64,000 nucleotides of DNA from Buchananella hordeovulneris (GTDB lineage: Bacteria; Actinomycetota; Actinomycetes; Actinomycetales; Actinomycetaceae), in the NCBI RefSeq assembly GCF_001907235.1, contig NZ_MQVS01000001.1:62001-126000 (forward strand), written 5' to 3'. The position numbers were made by a program, and so were the translations under genes. The notes under the pieces were generated by a model. That model did not search any database. It worked only from the letters and a program-made list of their open reading frames with translations, and had not been told where the DNA came from. Positions 43,167-51,721 of the stretch are shown one piece after another (within the stretch, counting starts at the first letter, position 1; each line of letters starts with the position of its first letter).

Positions 43167-45599
43167 ATGTCTTTGTTCGAATTCGACAGTGGGCAGCTCA
43201 GTCCTGCGCAGTTCGGGCGAGCGGTGGACGGCGAACTGCCGGAAGAGCTCTTGCTGTCGGTTCGCGACAACCTCGACCAGATCCTCACCCGCCCCCTCTT
43301 CCCGGTGCTGCACGACATTGATGCCTCCGATGCCGCTGCCAAGACGCCGTGGGTGATCGCCTTGGACGGGGCGGGGCAGGCAGTCAGCCTAGAGGTGGTG
43401 GCCTGCCTGAACTCCCGCTCCTTGGCCGCCGCCCTGGCGCGTGCCGCTGAGGTGGCCACCCTCGGGTGGAACGACCTCGCCGCCGTCTATGCAGAGGGAC
43501 CGACCGCCTTCCGCACGCAGTGGGCCGCTTTCCGCAGCTCCCTGCCCCCCACCATCGACCAGGGGCCACGGTTGACCATCATCGCTGGCGCGGTGGAGGA
43601 AGCCGTCCGCCCCGGATTGGACTTCCTGACCGCCTCCGGGGTCGAGGTGCGACTCCTGGAGGTGCGGGCGCTCAGCACCGGCCGCCAGTTCGTGGAGATA
43701 GTGAGCCTCGATCCACTTTTTGGGCTCGGACGCTCCTTGCTGGCCGCCCACACGCCCGAGCTGCCAGGAAGCGGGCAGCCGGTGGCAGGCGAGCCGCCGC
43801 TGCTCGGCGCTCCGGTTGAGGAGTCAGATGAACCGGCCGCCGCCCTGCCCGGCCCGGACGAGGAGGACTCGCCTGGTGCTGCCGCCGTTGAGCAGGCCGC
43901 CGGTATCAGCGAAGCAGAAGAGGGCACGCGCCGCCCGGAAGCTGGCACCAAGGAGCCAACTCCGGCCCGCTCGGGTCGGCAGCGTCGGCCCCGCCCCGCC
44001 CCGCAAGCTCCGCTCGCGGACGACACGCGCACCCCCGCCATGGGAATCCCCGAGGTCGAGGCGGCAATCGCTAACGCGCAGGCGAGCGCCGAGGCACAGG
44101 CCGCGCACGCCGACGTTCCACCTGCTGGCGATCCCGCCACCGCCGAGCTCCAGCTGGGGCCAGTGCGGGCAGCGGCCCGGTCGCGGCGCGCTGGCCGCCG
44201 GACAGCCCGCCACTCGGCCGTCGAAAAACGCCAGTCAGACACCGCCGCGCGGGCAGACCAGCCGCAGGCAACGGGACAGAAGCAGCCCGGGAAGGCGGAG
44301 ACGCACGAGCCGACCGCGGCAAACGGGCCCGCCGCTGAGGTTGGGGCTGAGCCGCAGATAGAACGGCGCCGACGGCAACGCGCCAGCGACGACGCCCCCC
44401 AGCTGGGCCAATCAGATACCTTCACGCGCCTGCGGCAGGTAGTTGCAGCCCGCCGCCGGGAGCACGGGGAGGTGGAACTCCCGCCCCTGCCGAGCCGTCG
44501 TCGACTCCGCGAGCAAGCACCGACGATTCTGGACGAGCCCACCCCCGCGGTCTCGGACGCCGCCGCAACAAAGGGCGCGACGCCGTCCGGCTCGCAGCGG
44601 CAGCGCTCCGCCACCCGGCGCCGCCGCCAGGAGCTGGTCTCACCCCGGCCAAGGGCGGCAGAAAACCCTGCCGCTGCCGCGGCGCCCCCTGTCGCCACCC
44701 CGGAGCCTGGGGAACTGGCGACCGATGCGCCTACGGAAGTGCTGCTCGCCCCTGCAGCCCCGACGGGAGAACCAGTCGCCCTCGCGCCCGCGCCGCAGCC
44801 CCCGGTAAAGGCGGCAGCCGATGCCGTGGCAGTGGAGGCCGAGCCTGGGGCGGTCGCGGTAGCAGCTGCCGTGCCCGTGCGCCACGCCACAGAACCTAGA
44901 CAGGGGCACGCCACCTACCCGGGGGACGAGACCGTGCCCCGAGTGGAGGAGGCCGCGGTCGAGGTGGTGACTGAGCGGTTGGCGCCGCCGACGACGGTGC
45001 CGGTCGAGCGGCGGCGCGAGCGGCAGCCAGCGCCTGAGGCGCCCCCCGTCACCGTGAACTCGCGGCCCGCCGCCCTCGTGCCGCCCGTCGGTGCGGCGCC
45101 TGCCTGGCCACCGGTGCCGCGTCCCGCCACCCCGCCGGTAGACCTGCCTGCTCCCATAGATACCGGATCGATACCGCGGGTGGCCACCGGAGCGGCCCCG
45201 CAGCGGCGCTCCATTTTGGAGGCGGCCCACGGGCGCCGGGCGCGCGGCGGGGTAGTGGTCGAATCGGCCGTGCCCACGCAACAGCTATCAGGAGAAGAGC
45301 AGGCTGAGGCCTCTTTGCTGGCGGCCATCTCCCGGGCCGCTGGGGAAGGCACGCCCCTGTTCTGGGTGGTGCCCAATGCCCCCCTGCCCGGTGAACCAGA
45401 GGGCTGGTTGGTGGAAACCGGCATTCGCGTAATTGACGGCACCGTCCTGCCCACACCGCGACTGGCCGCCCCAGAGGTGGGGGCCGGACGGGACCCGTGG
45501 GATGCCTGGCGCATCGGTTCCACTCGCGGTCCGTCCTTGGGGGAGGCAGGCCGGGAGATTCAGGCCCGTTCTGCCACCGCCCGCCGTAATCGGCGGTAA
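43167..45599 (+). CDS. Large protein of unknown function with disordered centre
   Basis: 810 residues from ATG 43167 (GCAGGAAG upstream). The first about 190 residues look folded (alpha/beta; TPWVIALDGAGQAVSLEVVA, LTIIAGAVEEAVRPGLDFL, VEIVSLDP). The alternation and acidic/Val-rich strands recall nuclease-like domains, but no catalytic set is certain. Residues about 195-710 are of low complexity, rich in Ala, Pro, Glu and Arg. The last about 90 residues are again ordered and conserved in character (GTPLFWVVPNAPLPGEPEGW, DPWDAWRIGS). A CATAAT box near 43122 is a likely -10. The membrane protein gene behind it starts 4 bp after its stop. No function assigned. Confidence 0.8.
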   Translation: MSLFEFDSGQLSPAQFGRAVDGELPEELLLSVRDNLDQILTRPLFPVLHDIDASDAAAKTPWVIALDGAGQAVSLEVVACLNSRSLAAALARAAEVATLGWNDLAAVYAEGPTAFRTQWAAFRSSLPPTIDQGPRLTIIAGAVEEAVRPGLDFLTASGVEVRLLEVRALSTGRQFVEIVSLDPLFGLGRSLLAAHTPELPGSGQPVAGEPPLLGAPVEESDEPAAALPGPDEEDSPGAAAVEQAAGISEAEEGTRRPEAGTKEPTPARSGRQRRPRPAPQAPLADDTRTPAMGIPEVEAAIANAQASAEAQAAHADVPPAGDPATAELQLGPVRAAARSRRAGRRTARHSAVEKRQSDTAARADQPQATGQKQPGKAETHEPTAANGPAAEVGAEPQIERRRRQRASDDAPQLGQSDTFTRLRQVVAARRREHGEVELPPLPSRRRLREQAPTILDEPTPAVSDAAATKGATPSGSQRQRSATRRRRQELVSPRPRAAENPAAAAAPPVATPEPGELATDAPTEVLLAPAAPTGEPVALAPAPQPPVKAAADAVAVEAEPGAVAVAAAVPVRHATEPRQGHATYPGDETVPRVEEAAVEVVTERLAPPTTVPVERRRERQPAPEAPPVTVNSRPAALVPPVGAAPAWPPVPRPATPPVDLPAPIDTGSIPRVATGAAPQRRSILEAAHGRRARGGVVVESAVPTQQLSGEEQAEASLLAAISRAAGEGTPLFWVVPNAPLPGEPEGWLVETGIRVIDGTVLPTPRLAAPEVGAGRDPWDAWRIGSTRGPSLGEAGREIQARSATARRNRR

Positions 45600-45602
45600 G
45601 GC

Positions 45603-46856
45603 GTGGCCAGGCAGGCGGGCAAGCGCGGCCGACCGTTGATCCGCCACTTCTTGACCATGAGCGATAGCCTCTATGAGGTTTACGGGTTCGGGCTATTGCT
45701 ACTCGGCATGTTGGGGCTCATGCTTCACTTGGGTTTTACCATCACCTACCTGGTCAAACATGGCGTGTCTGGTGACATTATGAGTGCGGAAATGCAGGCC
45801 GCGACTGCGTTTCGTGCCGCCGTGGCGGTTGAATTGTTGAGCAGACCCAATGTGTTGCGGCTTGATTTATCTTCATATACTACTTTCTCCCTTGTTATAA
45901 CTACGGCTTTCTCGCTCTTTAAAAGCGGGCTGGGGCAGCGAGAGGGGGAGAGCTCGCGCAACTGGGGGCAGAGTCAGGGGAGCGCCGCGCTGCTATGCGG
46001 GCAGTGCGTGCTGGTGGCGCTGTGGCTCCCTTCCTTTCCTGGTGTAGTGGCAGGGGCAAAAGTTACCTCGTGGTTGCTTGAGCTGGGGCTGGGTCTATTG
46101 GTTTTCTTTGTGGTAATGCGGCTACCAGAGAGCAACTTGTTTGAGACAAGGGAGGAGAGGGTTCGGCAACTGAAAAGACGCCTCAGGACAGTAAAAAAGC
46201 GGAGTGGCAAATTCTCCGTTTCACTGCGGCGGGAAGTTGAGGAGGCGGAGGAAGATTCGCGGGTCGTGCGGACGCGCAGGAGGTGGGTAGCAGTAGTCTG
46301 GGGCCTGTTTCTTGTGGTCGCGGTCTTCGCCACTGGGCCGCACGGGCGCTGGAAAATGGCTCCGGAGATTCGCCTGGAGATGTTTACTTTGCTGGCAGCC
46401 TGGGTGGGGGCGGTAGTCGGGCACTGGCTATTGATATCCCAGGCTGATTTTGCGAAAAAGGATAAGGTCTCGGTTAATGAGAGAGTGCTGTGGGCGGTTG
46501 TCGGCGGGGCGATGGCGGCATCGGTGGTGCTTAGTTTGATAGTGGTGGTGCAGAGAGACTTTGGTTGCTGGGCGTGGGTGTGGGGGCCGTTGGCTCTCGT
46601 GGCCGCGGCCTGGGGCGCCAAGTTCTTGGTCGGTAAGATGTGCGGTCACCAGGTCAGCTGGGAAGGCAGGCGGCGGCTGGTCGAGATCCTGGCGGTGCGG
46701 AGGCTAGTGCAACACCAGGGCATGCTGCAGGGGGCGCTCGCTGAGTGCACTCCTCAGCGCCCGCGGGTGATAGCCAGGGAGCGTAGAAGTGTCTTGCGGG
46801 CTGCCGGTGCCACCGCTGGCAGGCGTCGGGTCGGCAATAGGAACTCACCGCGTTAG
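45603..46856 (+). CDS. Membrane protein of unknown function
   Basis: 417 residues from GTG 45603, just after the stop of the upstream gene and preceded by AAGG; ATG 45657 is an alternative that removes 18 basic residues. About five to seven membrane helices are visible, for example YGFGLLLLGMLGLMLHLGF and WVAVVWGLFLVVAVF, with a charged cytosolic stretch between (RVRQLKRRLRTVKKRSG). Its base composition is less GC-rich than the preceding gene. Likely co-transcribed with it. No recognised family. Confidence 0.75.
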   Translation: MARQAGKRGRPLIRHFLTMSDSLYEVYGFGLLLLGMLGLMLHLGFTITYLVKHGVSGDIMSAEMQAATAFRAAVAVELLSRPNVLRLDLSSYTTFSLVITTAFSLFKSGLGQREGESSRNWGQSQGSAALLCGQCVLVALWLPSFPGVVAGAKVTSWLLELGLGLLVFFVVMRLPESNLFETREERVRQLKRRLRTVKKRSGKFSVSLRREVEEAEEDSRVVRTRRRWVAVVWGLFLVVAVFATGPHGRWKMAPEIRLEMFTLLAAWVGAVVGHWLLISQADFAKKDKVSVNERVLWAVVGGAMAASVVLSLIVVVQRDFGCWAWVWGPLALVAAAWGAKFLVGKMCGHQVSWEGRRRLVEILAVRRLVQHQGMLQGALAECTPQRPRVIARERRSVLRAAGATAGRRRVGNRNSPR

Positions 46857-46876
46857 CAGCAAAGCCAGTGGGGTGG

Positions 46877-47482
46877 CTAGGGGCGGCGGCCGGTCAGCAG
46901 GATCAAGGCGCGGCGGGCCGGGCAGTTGCGCCAGTCGATGCGGGCCGCGCGGTACTCAGCCCAATAGCTGGCAGCCCGCGCAAAACACAACGAAACGAAG
47001 GCCGGGTTGTCCGCAGCGAACTGGTGCCAGGCGGCCGCCAAGTCCGGTAGCTTGCGCAACTGGCCCGTAGCGAAGACCAACACGTCGTCGATGATTTGCG
47101 GGACGTATTCGCCGCACAGCTGCAGGACGTACGGGGCGTGCCAACCGTGCGGCTCCCACAGCATCAAGCGTAGCGCACGTTGCCGCACGAAGCCGTCAAG
47201 GGAGCGGGTCAGCCACGCCGCCCGCACCGTCTGCGCCGGGCCGGGCGCGCCGCCCGCTGCTATGTCGTAGTGCCGGTACGGGATGGTGAGCACCTCTTGC
47301 TGATAGATCAAGCGCGGGCCCAGCCGTGAGTAACTGTCTTGGATGAGGCGAGTGGGTGTTAGCTCTTCGCTGCCGACTGGGCAATCAGTGCGCAGACCAG
47401 CAGCGGCCAGCTCCGCTGCCACCGCCCAATCGCGGGGAACTGCCGCCGCCACGCGGGTTGCTATCGATTTGCTCTGCCGCAT
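46877..47482 (-). CDS. Hypothetical protein
   Basis: 201 residues from ATG 47482 with AGAGGAGG upstream. Rich in Ala, Arg, Trp and Tyr (WEPHGWHAPYVLQLCGEYVP, SYWAEYRAARIDW), soluble and mainly helical, with no motif I recognise. A TAGGGT box lies just upstream, giving a very short leader that begins at the Shine-Dalgarno sequence. It is convergent with the membrane protein at 45603. Confidence 0.8.
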   Translation of the reverse strand: MRQSKSIATRVAAAVPRDWAVAAELAAAGLRTDCPVGSEELTPTRLIQDSYSRLGPRLIYQQEVLTIPYRHYDIAAGGAPGPAQTVRAAWLTRSLDGFVRQRALRLMLWEPHGWHAPYVLQLCGEYVPQIIDDVLVFATGQLRKLPDLAAAWHQFAADNPAFVSLCFARAASYWAEYRAARIDWRNCPARRALILLTGRRP

Positions 47483-47500
47483 CCAGCCTCCTCTCCCGTC

Positions 47501-47506
47501 ACCCTA
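47501..47506 (-). promoter_or_regulatory. -10 box (TAGGGT) of the hypothetical gene
   Basis: On the minus strand TAGGGT is followed after 6 nt by AGAGGAGG and the ATG at 47482. Transcription would start at the beginning of the Shine-Dalgarno sequence. Confidence 0.45.
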
Positions 47507-47535
47507 ACCAGAAAGTGAGCAATGAGCGGGGGAGC

Positions 47536-47561
47536 ACACCCCGGGCGATCACCCGGGGGTG
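47536..47561. terminator. GC-rich hairpin in the gap before the lipoprotein gene
   Basis: CACCCCGGG and CCCGGGGGTG pair around CGATCA with one bulge. It may terminate the minus-strand hydrolase-lipoprotein operon ending at 47694. No U tract is present. Confidence 0.4.
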
Positions 47562-47693
47562 CCGTCCGGCCCGAGCAAGCTAGGCAACGCAATGCCGCGA
47601 GCTACGTTGGACTGCTCCGGGAACCTTGTCGTGGGGCGGAGCCGTACTGTGGGTCCCCCGGTGTCGCGGCTAGATAACCGCCGATCTTGTTGC

Positions 47694-48308
47694 CTACCTG
47701 CCTGCTGTCTCTGTCGCGCTCGGGGAATCAGAGGGTTGTTGCGTAGTCGGCTGGCGGGCAATCAGCTCCTGTTCCCAAGCGGTGCGCACGTGCTCCGGTT
47801 TGCCTGCGCCGCGGTAGGGGCGGCAGCCGGACACGTAGCTGGTGACCAGTCTGCCGTCAGGAAGCAAGTTGACGTTCACAAAGCCGCCATCGCGGGGGTT
47901 AAACCACTTATAAATTAGGCCGTATTCATCTTCTCTGCGGTATGTGTGCACAAAGCCAAGAGGTTTGATGTGATGTTCGCGCAGCTGTGCAATATCTGCC
48001 TCTGGGATGGCTTGTCCGAACAATGTTGGGCCGCGCAGCTTGTAGCCATAAACGGGATATCCACATGATTCTAGGGAGGATTCGTTGCTCTTCGGCAGCC
48101 ATAGCTTTGTGCCCGCGCTATCTAGTTCCTGCATGAACTGAACAATGCCGGGCTCGACTTCGGAGATGAACTCTGCCAAGGATTGGCGTTCTTCCACCGG
48201 CAGTGCGCCATCTCCATATTGTGTCTCGTTGTTGCCCGGGGTGTTCACGCCGCATCCTCCTAAGGCTAGTGTGGCGGTAAGAATGAATAAAGCAAGTTTC
48301 CGATGCAT
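47694..48308 (-). CDS. LppA-like predicted lipoprotein
   Basis: 204 residues from ATG 48308 (AAGGAA upstream). Signal peptide with lipobox LGGC. The mature part has two cysteines (ESCGYPVYGYKLRGPTLFG and SGCRPYRG) and a GFVNVNLLPDGRLVTSYVSG strand pair, which resembles mycobacterial LppA-family lipoproteins; I am only moderately sure of the family. It follows the DUF1023 hydrolase gene by 42 bp on the same strand, as the third gene of a cluster starting at 50332. The placement parallels the lipoproteins behind the 898-residue protein near the left edge. Confidence 0.87.
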   Translation of the reverse strand: MHRKLALFILTATLALGGCGVNTPGNNETQYGDGALPVEERQSLAEFISEVEPGIVQFMQELDSAGTKLWLPKSNESSLESCGYPVYGYKLRGPTLFGQAIPEADIAQLREHHIKPLGFVHTYRREDEYGLIYKWFNPRDGGFVNVNLLPDGRLVTSYVSGCRPYRGAGKPEHVRTAWEQELIARQPTTQQPSDSPSATETAGR

Positions 48309-48350
48309 GGGATTCCTTCGTCTTTCCTGGCAGCACGTGCGAGCTGCGTA

Positions 48351-50006
48351 CTATTTCACGCCAGCCACTACCCGTCCGAAATCCTCCAGGGTTCCAGAAT
48401 CTTCGTCGAAATAAACGGAGTGTCTGCCGAAGGGGTTCAAGCTGCCCAGGCCACTGCGGGGGTCGGGGGCGTCATCGGACAACTGGGTAAAGCCGTCCAT
48501 GCCCATGGGGTTGCGCCCGAAATTCCAGTCGGTGCCGATGCCCTGCACAGCATCCCCGCTATCCACCCCGCTGACCCAGGCATGGCCCTCGGGCACGTTG
48601 TATTCCTCCACGCTCTGCACCCCAGAACCGGGCGAACCGAAGAGAATGACATCGTCGATCACCCCGGGGCGCACCCGGGCCGCGGCCATGCCAGTGGTGG
48701 TCGAGCCGTAGGAGTGCCCCAGGGCCGTCAGATGCGGATCACCTGCGCCGCTGGCCTCCCGCGAGGCCTGAATCCCCTCCAGATAGCCACTTAGCTCCTC
48801 GGCGCCCCGGTCGGCCAGCTTAGTGCTGGTGTACTCCGACACCGCTGATGGCTCCTCGAACCCGCCCGGGGCCTGATACCCCATCCACATCACCGTCGCC
48901 ACCTCTTCTTCAGGGAGCCCGCCAGCCTGCATAGCTTCATTGCGCAGGTTGCCCATGTCATCTAGATAGCCCTCCATGCCTGCGACCTTCGACCCGATGC
49001 CCGGGGTGAAGACCGCCACGTGGGAGGCGTTGTCCACATCCCCCAGGGCAACAGCGGCCTTGACCCGGTCGCTGGAGGTATCCAGGGTGACGAGCGAACG
49101 GTCAGCATCGCCCAGCACGTGATCGTTGAGGTACTGCAAATCCTTGACCCGTTGGCGAGCAATATCCCGCTCGGCTGTCAGCCTCTGAAGCTCTACATTG
49201 GGGCGGGAAGTGCTAGGGGAGTGCCTTGCTGCCTCAATCTTGGCCTCAATCTCTGCCAGCTTGGCCTTCTCCGCGGCCAATTCATCGGGTAGGCGTTGCT
49301 TGTTGGCCTTTGACCGCGAGGCCATATCGATACCATCCAGGTTCCCGATGAGCTCCGGGTGCTCAGCTATCAGTTTGTCCTTCTCGGCCTGGCTCAAAGC
49401 CGACCACCAGGCCGCCACCTGTGTCGGTCCCCAGTCTTCGCCCGGCAGGTCGGGCAAGCCCTGCGAATTGCTCTTGCCGGTCTCGGTGACCTGGTAGGTG
49501 CCTTGCGCTACCGCATTCAACCGCCTCTGGTAGTTCTGGTCGGCCTCATCCGCCCGCTGCAACACTGTTGCTATCTGCTCGACCAAGGCCTTTTGTGCGG
49601 TCTGTAACTCAATACCTCTGCGCGCTGCGGTCCGATCAAGCGCCATCCCCGCGATATTGGCAGTGATAGTCACCGTTCCGGCATCATCGATATGCAGTTC
49701 GTTGAGCTGGGCGAACTGCTCGCAGTAAAGCACTTCCTGTTGCAGGTCCCACACTGCGTCGGACATCTCCGAGGTCGCCAGCATCACCTCGCCGATTTTT
49801 TCCACCAGCTCGTAGCCCTGCCTAGTCAGCGTCCGCAGCCGCCCCCGCAGCGCATCCGCCGTCAACCCCTCCGATTGCAGGCGTTTGCCCTCCCCCTCGA
49901 ACAGATCACTGGCATCAAGCACCGCCTGGCGGGACTCAATTAACTCGTCGACCACCTCTTCCAGTGCATCGCGATTCCACAGGCGCAATTTCCCCCACGA
50001 AACCAT
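48351..50006 (-). CDS. DUF1023 alpha/beta hydrolase with LXG-like helical N-terminus
   Basis: 551 residues from ATG 50006, which overlaps the stop of the preceding small gene (TGATG). The first about 230 residues are helical (RDALEEVVDELIESRQAVLD, RTLTRQGYELVEKIGEVM), similar in style to WXG/LXG proteins. A coiled coil follows (AAEKAKLAEIEAKIEAA), then the DUF1023 alpha/beta hydrolase domain from about 310, with the nucleophile Ser432 in LGHSYGSTTTG, a VILFGSPGSGV strand, and the probable catalytic His in FGRHSVYFDE. There is no Sec signal. It is probably a type VII-exported esterase or lipase-like enzyme; the substrate is unknown. Context: small helical partner before, lipoprotein after. Confidence 0.9.
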   Translation of the reverse strand: MVSWGKLRLWNRDALEEVVDELIESRQAVLDASDLFEGEGKRLQSEGLTADALRGRLRTLTRQGYELVEKIGEVMLATSEMSDAVWDLQQEVLYCEQFAQLNELHIDDAGTVTITANIAGMALDRTAARRGIELQTAQKALVEQIATVLQRADEADQNYQRRLNAVAQGTYQVTETGKSNSQGLPDLPGEDWGPTQVAAWWSALSQAEKDKLIAEHPELIGNLDGIDMASRSKANKQRLPDELAAEKAKLAEIEAKIEAARHSPSTSRPNVELQRLTAERDIARQRVKDLQYLNDHVLGDADRSLVTLDTSSDRVKAAVALGDVDNASHVAVFTPGIGSKVAGMEGYLDDMGNLRNEAMQAGGLPEEEVATVMWMGYQAPGGFEEPSAVSEYTSTKLADRGAEELSGYLEGIQASREASGAGDPHLTALGHSYGSTTTGMAAARVRPGVIDDVILFGSPGSGVQSVEEYNVPEGHAWVSGVDSGDAVQGIGTDWNFGRNPMGMDGFTQLSDDAPDPRSGLGSLNPFGRHSVYFDEDSGTLEDFGRVVAGVK

Positions 50007-50332
50007 CACTCCACCCCCGTAATGGCTCCAGTCAGCATATTCAGGCCATTTTGGATCATCTGGGCTATTTCCTCTTCTACCTGCCCAAACGTCGTAACAG
50101 CGTTGTTTACCCCGTCTTGTGTTTGCTCCGTGACGGTGGCTAGATCATCACGCTCCTGCTTCATCTTCTTCTCTGCCCCGGCAAAGGCCTCGCCCCCCGC
50201 CGAGGAGGGCAGCGCCCCCACCACCTGGCCAGCCAACCCACCGGCCTTCATCTTTCCCAATGACCCCATAGCCTTCCCCAATGATGCTTCTACTTGTTCG
50301 TAGTCGCCTGCAACTATGAGCAGATCAGTCAC
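50006..50332 (-). CDS. Small helical WXG100-like protein
   Basis: 108 residues from GTG 50332, with GGGGAGAG upstream; eight more in-frame codons upstream lack a ribosome site. It is helical with a Gly-rich turn (SLGKMKAGGLAGQVVGALPS) in place of a clear WxG, and a second helix (VNNAVTTFGQVEEEIAQM). Directly coupled to the DUF1023 hydrolase by TGATG, it is likely its export partner, like the 116-residue protein at 4244-4594. A TAGGGT box near 50377-50382 is a plausible -10. Confidence 0.85.
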   Translation of the reverse strand: MTDLLIVAGDYEQVEASLGKAMGSLGKMKAGGLAGQVVGALPSSAGGEAFAGAEKKMKQERDDLATVTEQTQDGVNNAVTTFGQVEEEIAQMIQNGLNMLTGAITGVE

Positions 50333-50494
50333 ACCACTCACTCTCCCCAAGCACAAAGGAACGATCCAACAATCACCCTAACCACTACCACCAAGGCTGC
50401 CGCCCCACCCTTCCGCCCCTAATATGCCCCTAAAAGGCGCAAGGCTCCCGGGGCGTGACTAGCTCCAACAGGCAACTCATCTGGGTGCGCCGAA

Positions 50495-51721
50495 CTAGCA
50501 GCTGGGCAGCTGCTCGGCCGCAGGAGGGAGAGAGTCAAACGTCCCCCTCCACCCCTGCGCTCGGGGCGGAGCGGGCGCCAAAAAATCGCGTAGCAGGGCG
50601 CTGATTGCGGCGTTTTCTACCAGGAAGCCGTCGTGCCCGTGCGGGGTGGACAGCACCGCCAGGCGACTATCCGGCACGTGGGAGGCGATCAGCTCCGACT
50701 CGCTCACCGGGAACAAGCGATCGGAATCAATGCCCACCACCAGGGTGCGGGCCTGGACTTGCCGCAGCGCGTGCGCGGGACCGCCCCGCAGGCGGCCGAC
50801 GTCGTGGGCCAGGAATGCCCGCGTCAGCGTCCGATACGACCCGGCATCGAAACGGTGGGCCAGCTTGCGGGCATGGTGTTCCAGATAAGACTGGACCGCG
50901 AACCGACCGCCTCGCAGCGGCTCCTCCGCGTTTTGTGGCAGCCGCCCGAACCGGGCGTTTAGCTCGGGGGCCGCCCGGTAGGTCGTGTGCGCAATCGCCC
51001 GCGCCAACCCCAAGCCGGTGTGCGGCCCCTGCCCCGCGGGAGCGTCGTAATAGTCGCCGCCCGCGAATGCCGGATCTAGTTCGATGGCCGCCAGCTGCGG
51101 GTGGGCCCAGGCGATCTGGTCCGCGGTGGTGCGGGCACCCGAGGCGAGCACGGCCAGGTTTGCCACTCGCTGCGGTGCCAGCAGCGCCCACTCCAAAGCC
51201 CGGTGGCCACCCATGGAAGCCCCCACCACCAGGTGGAAGCGGGGGATGCCCAGGTGGGTGGCCAAACGCATTTCGGCCGCCACCTGGTCCCGGGGGGTCA
51301 GGTGCGGAAAGCGGGAACCCCACGGGCGCCCGTCGGGAGCCGCCGACGACGGCCCCGTCGAGCCTTGGCAGCCACCTAGCACGTTGGCTGCCACCACGAA
51401 GTACCGGTCCGTGTCGATCGCCTGGCCAGGCCCCACCACGTGCGGCCACCACGGCCCGCCCGGATGGGCGGGATCAACCCGTCCGGTCACGTGGGAATCG
51501 GCGGTCAGGGCGTGCAGGATGAGCACCGCGTTGGAGGCCGCCGCATTCAAATGCCCGAAGGTCTCAAACGCCAAACACACTTCCGGCAAATATTCACCAC
51601 TCTCCGTCTCCAGGGGCCCCAGGGAGGCAAACTGGCGGTTGCCCACTGGGTCGCCCGGCAGCCAACCGCCACTGGCCCGCAGCTGCGCGAGCGGGTAGGT
51701 TGCCCGGCGGTGCGCCGTCAT
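50495..51721 (-). CDS. metX: Homoserine O-acetyltransferase
   Basis: 408 residues from ATG 51721, overlapping the metY stop (TGATG). It transfers acetyl from acetyl-CoA to homoserine, the first committed step of methionine synthesis. Family motifs are present: LILHALTADSHVTG, NVLGGCQGSTGPSS, the nucleophile Ser in VGASMGGHRALEW, and the C-terminal IDSDRLFPVSE and PHGHDGFLVE regions with the Asp and His of the triad. It is a cytosolic dimer. It is co-transcribed with metY, whose product uses the O-acetylhomoserine. Confidence 0.97.
   Translation of the reverse strand: MTAHRRATYPLAQLRASGGWLPGDPVGNRQFASLGPLETESGEYLPEVCLAFETFGHLNAAASNAVLILHALTADSHVTGRVDPAHPGGPWWPHVVGPGQAIDTDRYFVVAANVLGGCQGSTGPSSAAPDGRPWGSRFPHLTPRDQVAAEMRLATHLGIPRFHLVVGASMGGHRALEWALLAPQRVANLAVLASGARTTADQIAWAHPQLAAIELDPAFAGGDYYDAPAGQGPHTGLGLARAIAHTTYRAAPELNARFGRLPQNAEEPLRGGRFAVQSYLEHHARKLAHRFDAGSYRTLTRAFLAHDVGRLRGGPAHALRQVQARTLVVGIDSDRLFPVSESELIASHVPDSRLAVLSTPHGHDGFLVENAAISALLRDFLAPAPPRAQGWRGTFDSLPPAAEQLPSC

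Noticed and set aside
43487-44914. Minus-strand 475-codon frame opposite the 810-residue gene
   Set aside because: It is the antisense of a low-complexity Ala/Pro/Arg region; Ser/Ala/Gly-only composition indicates a shadow.
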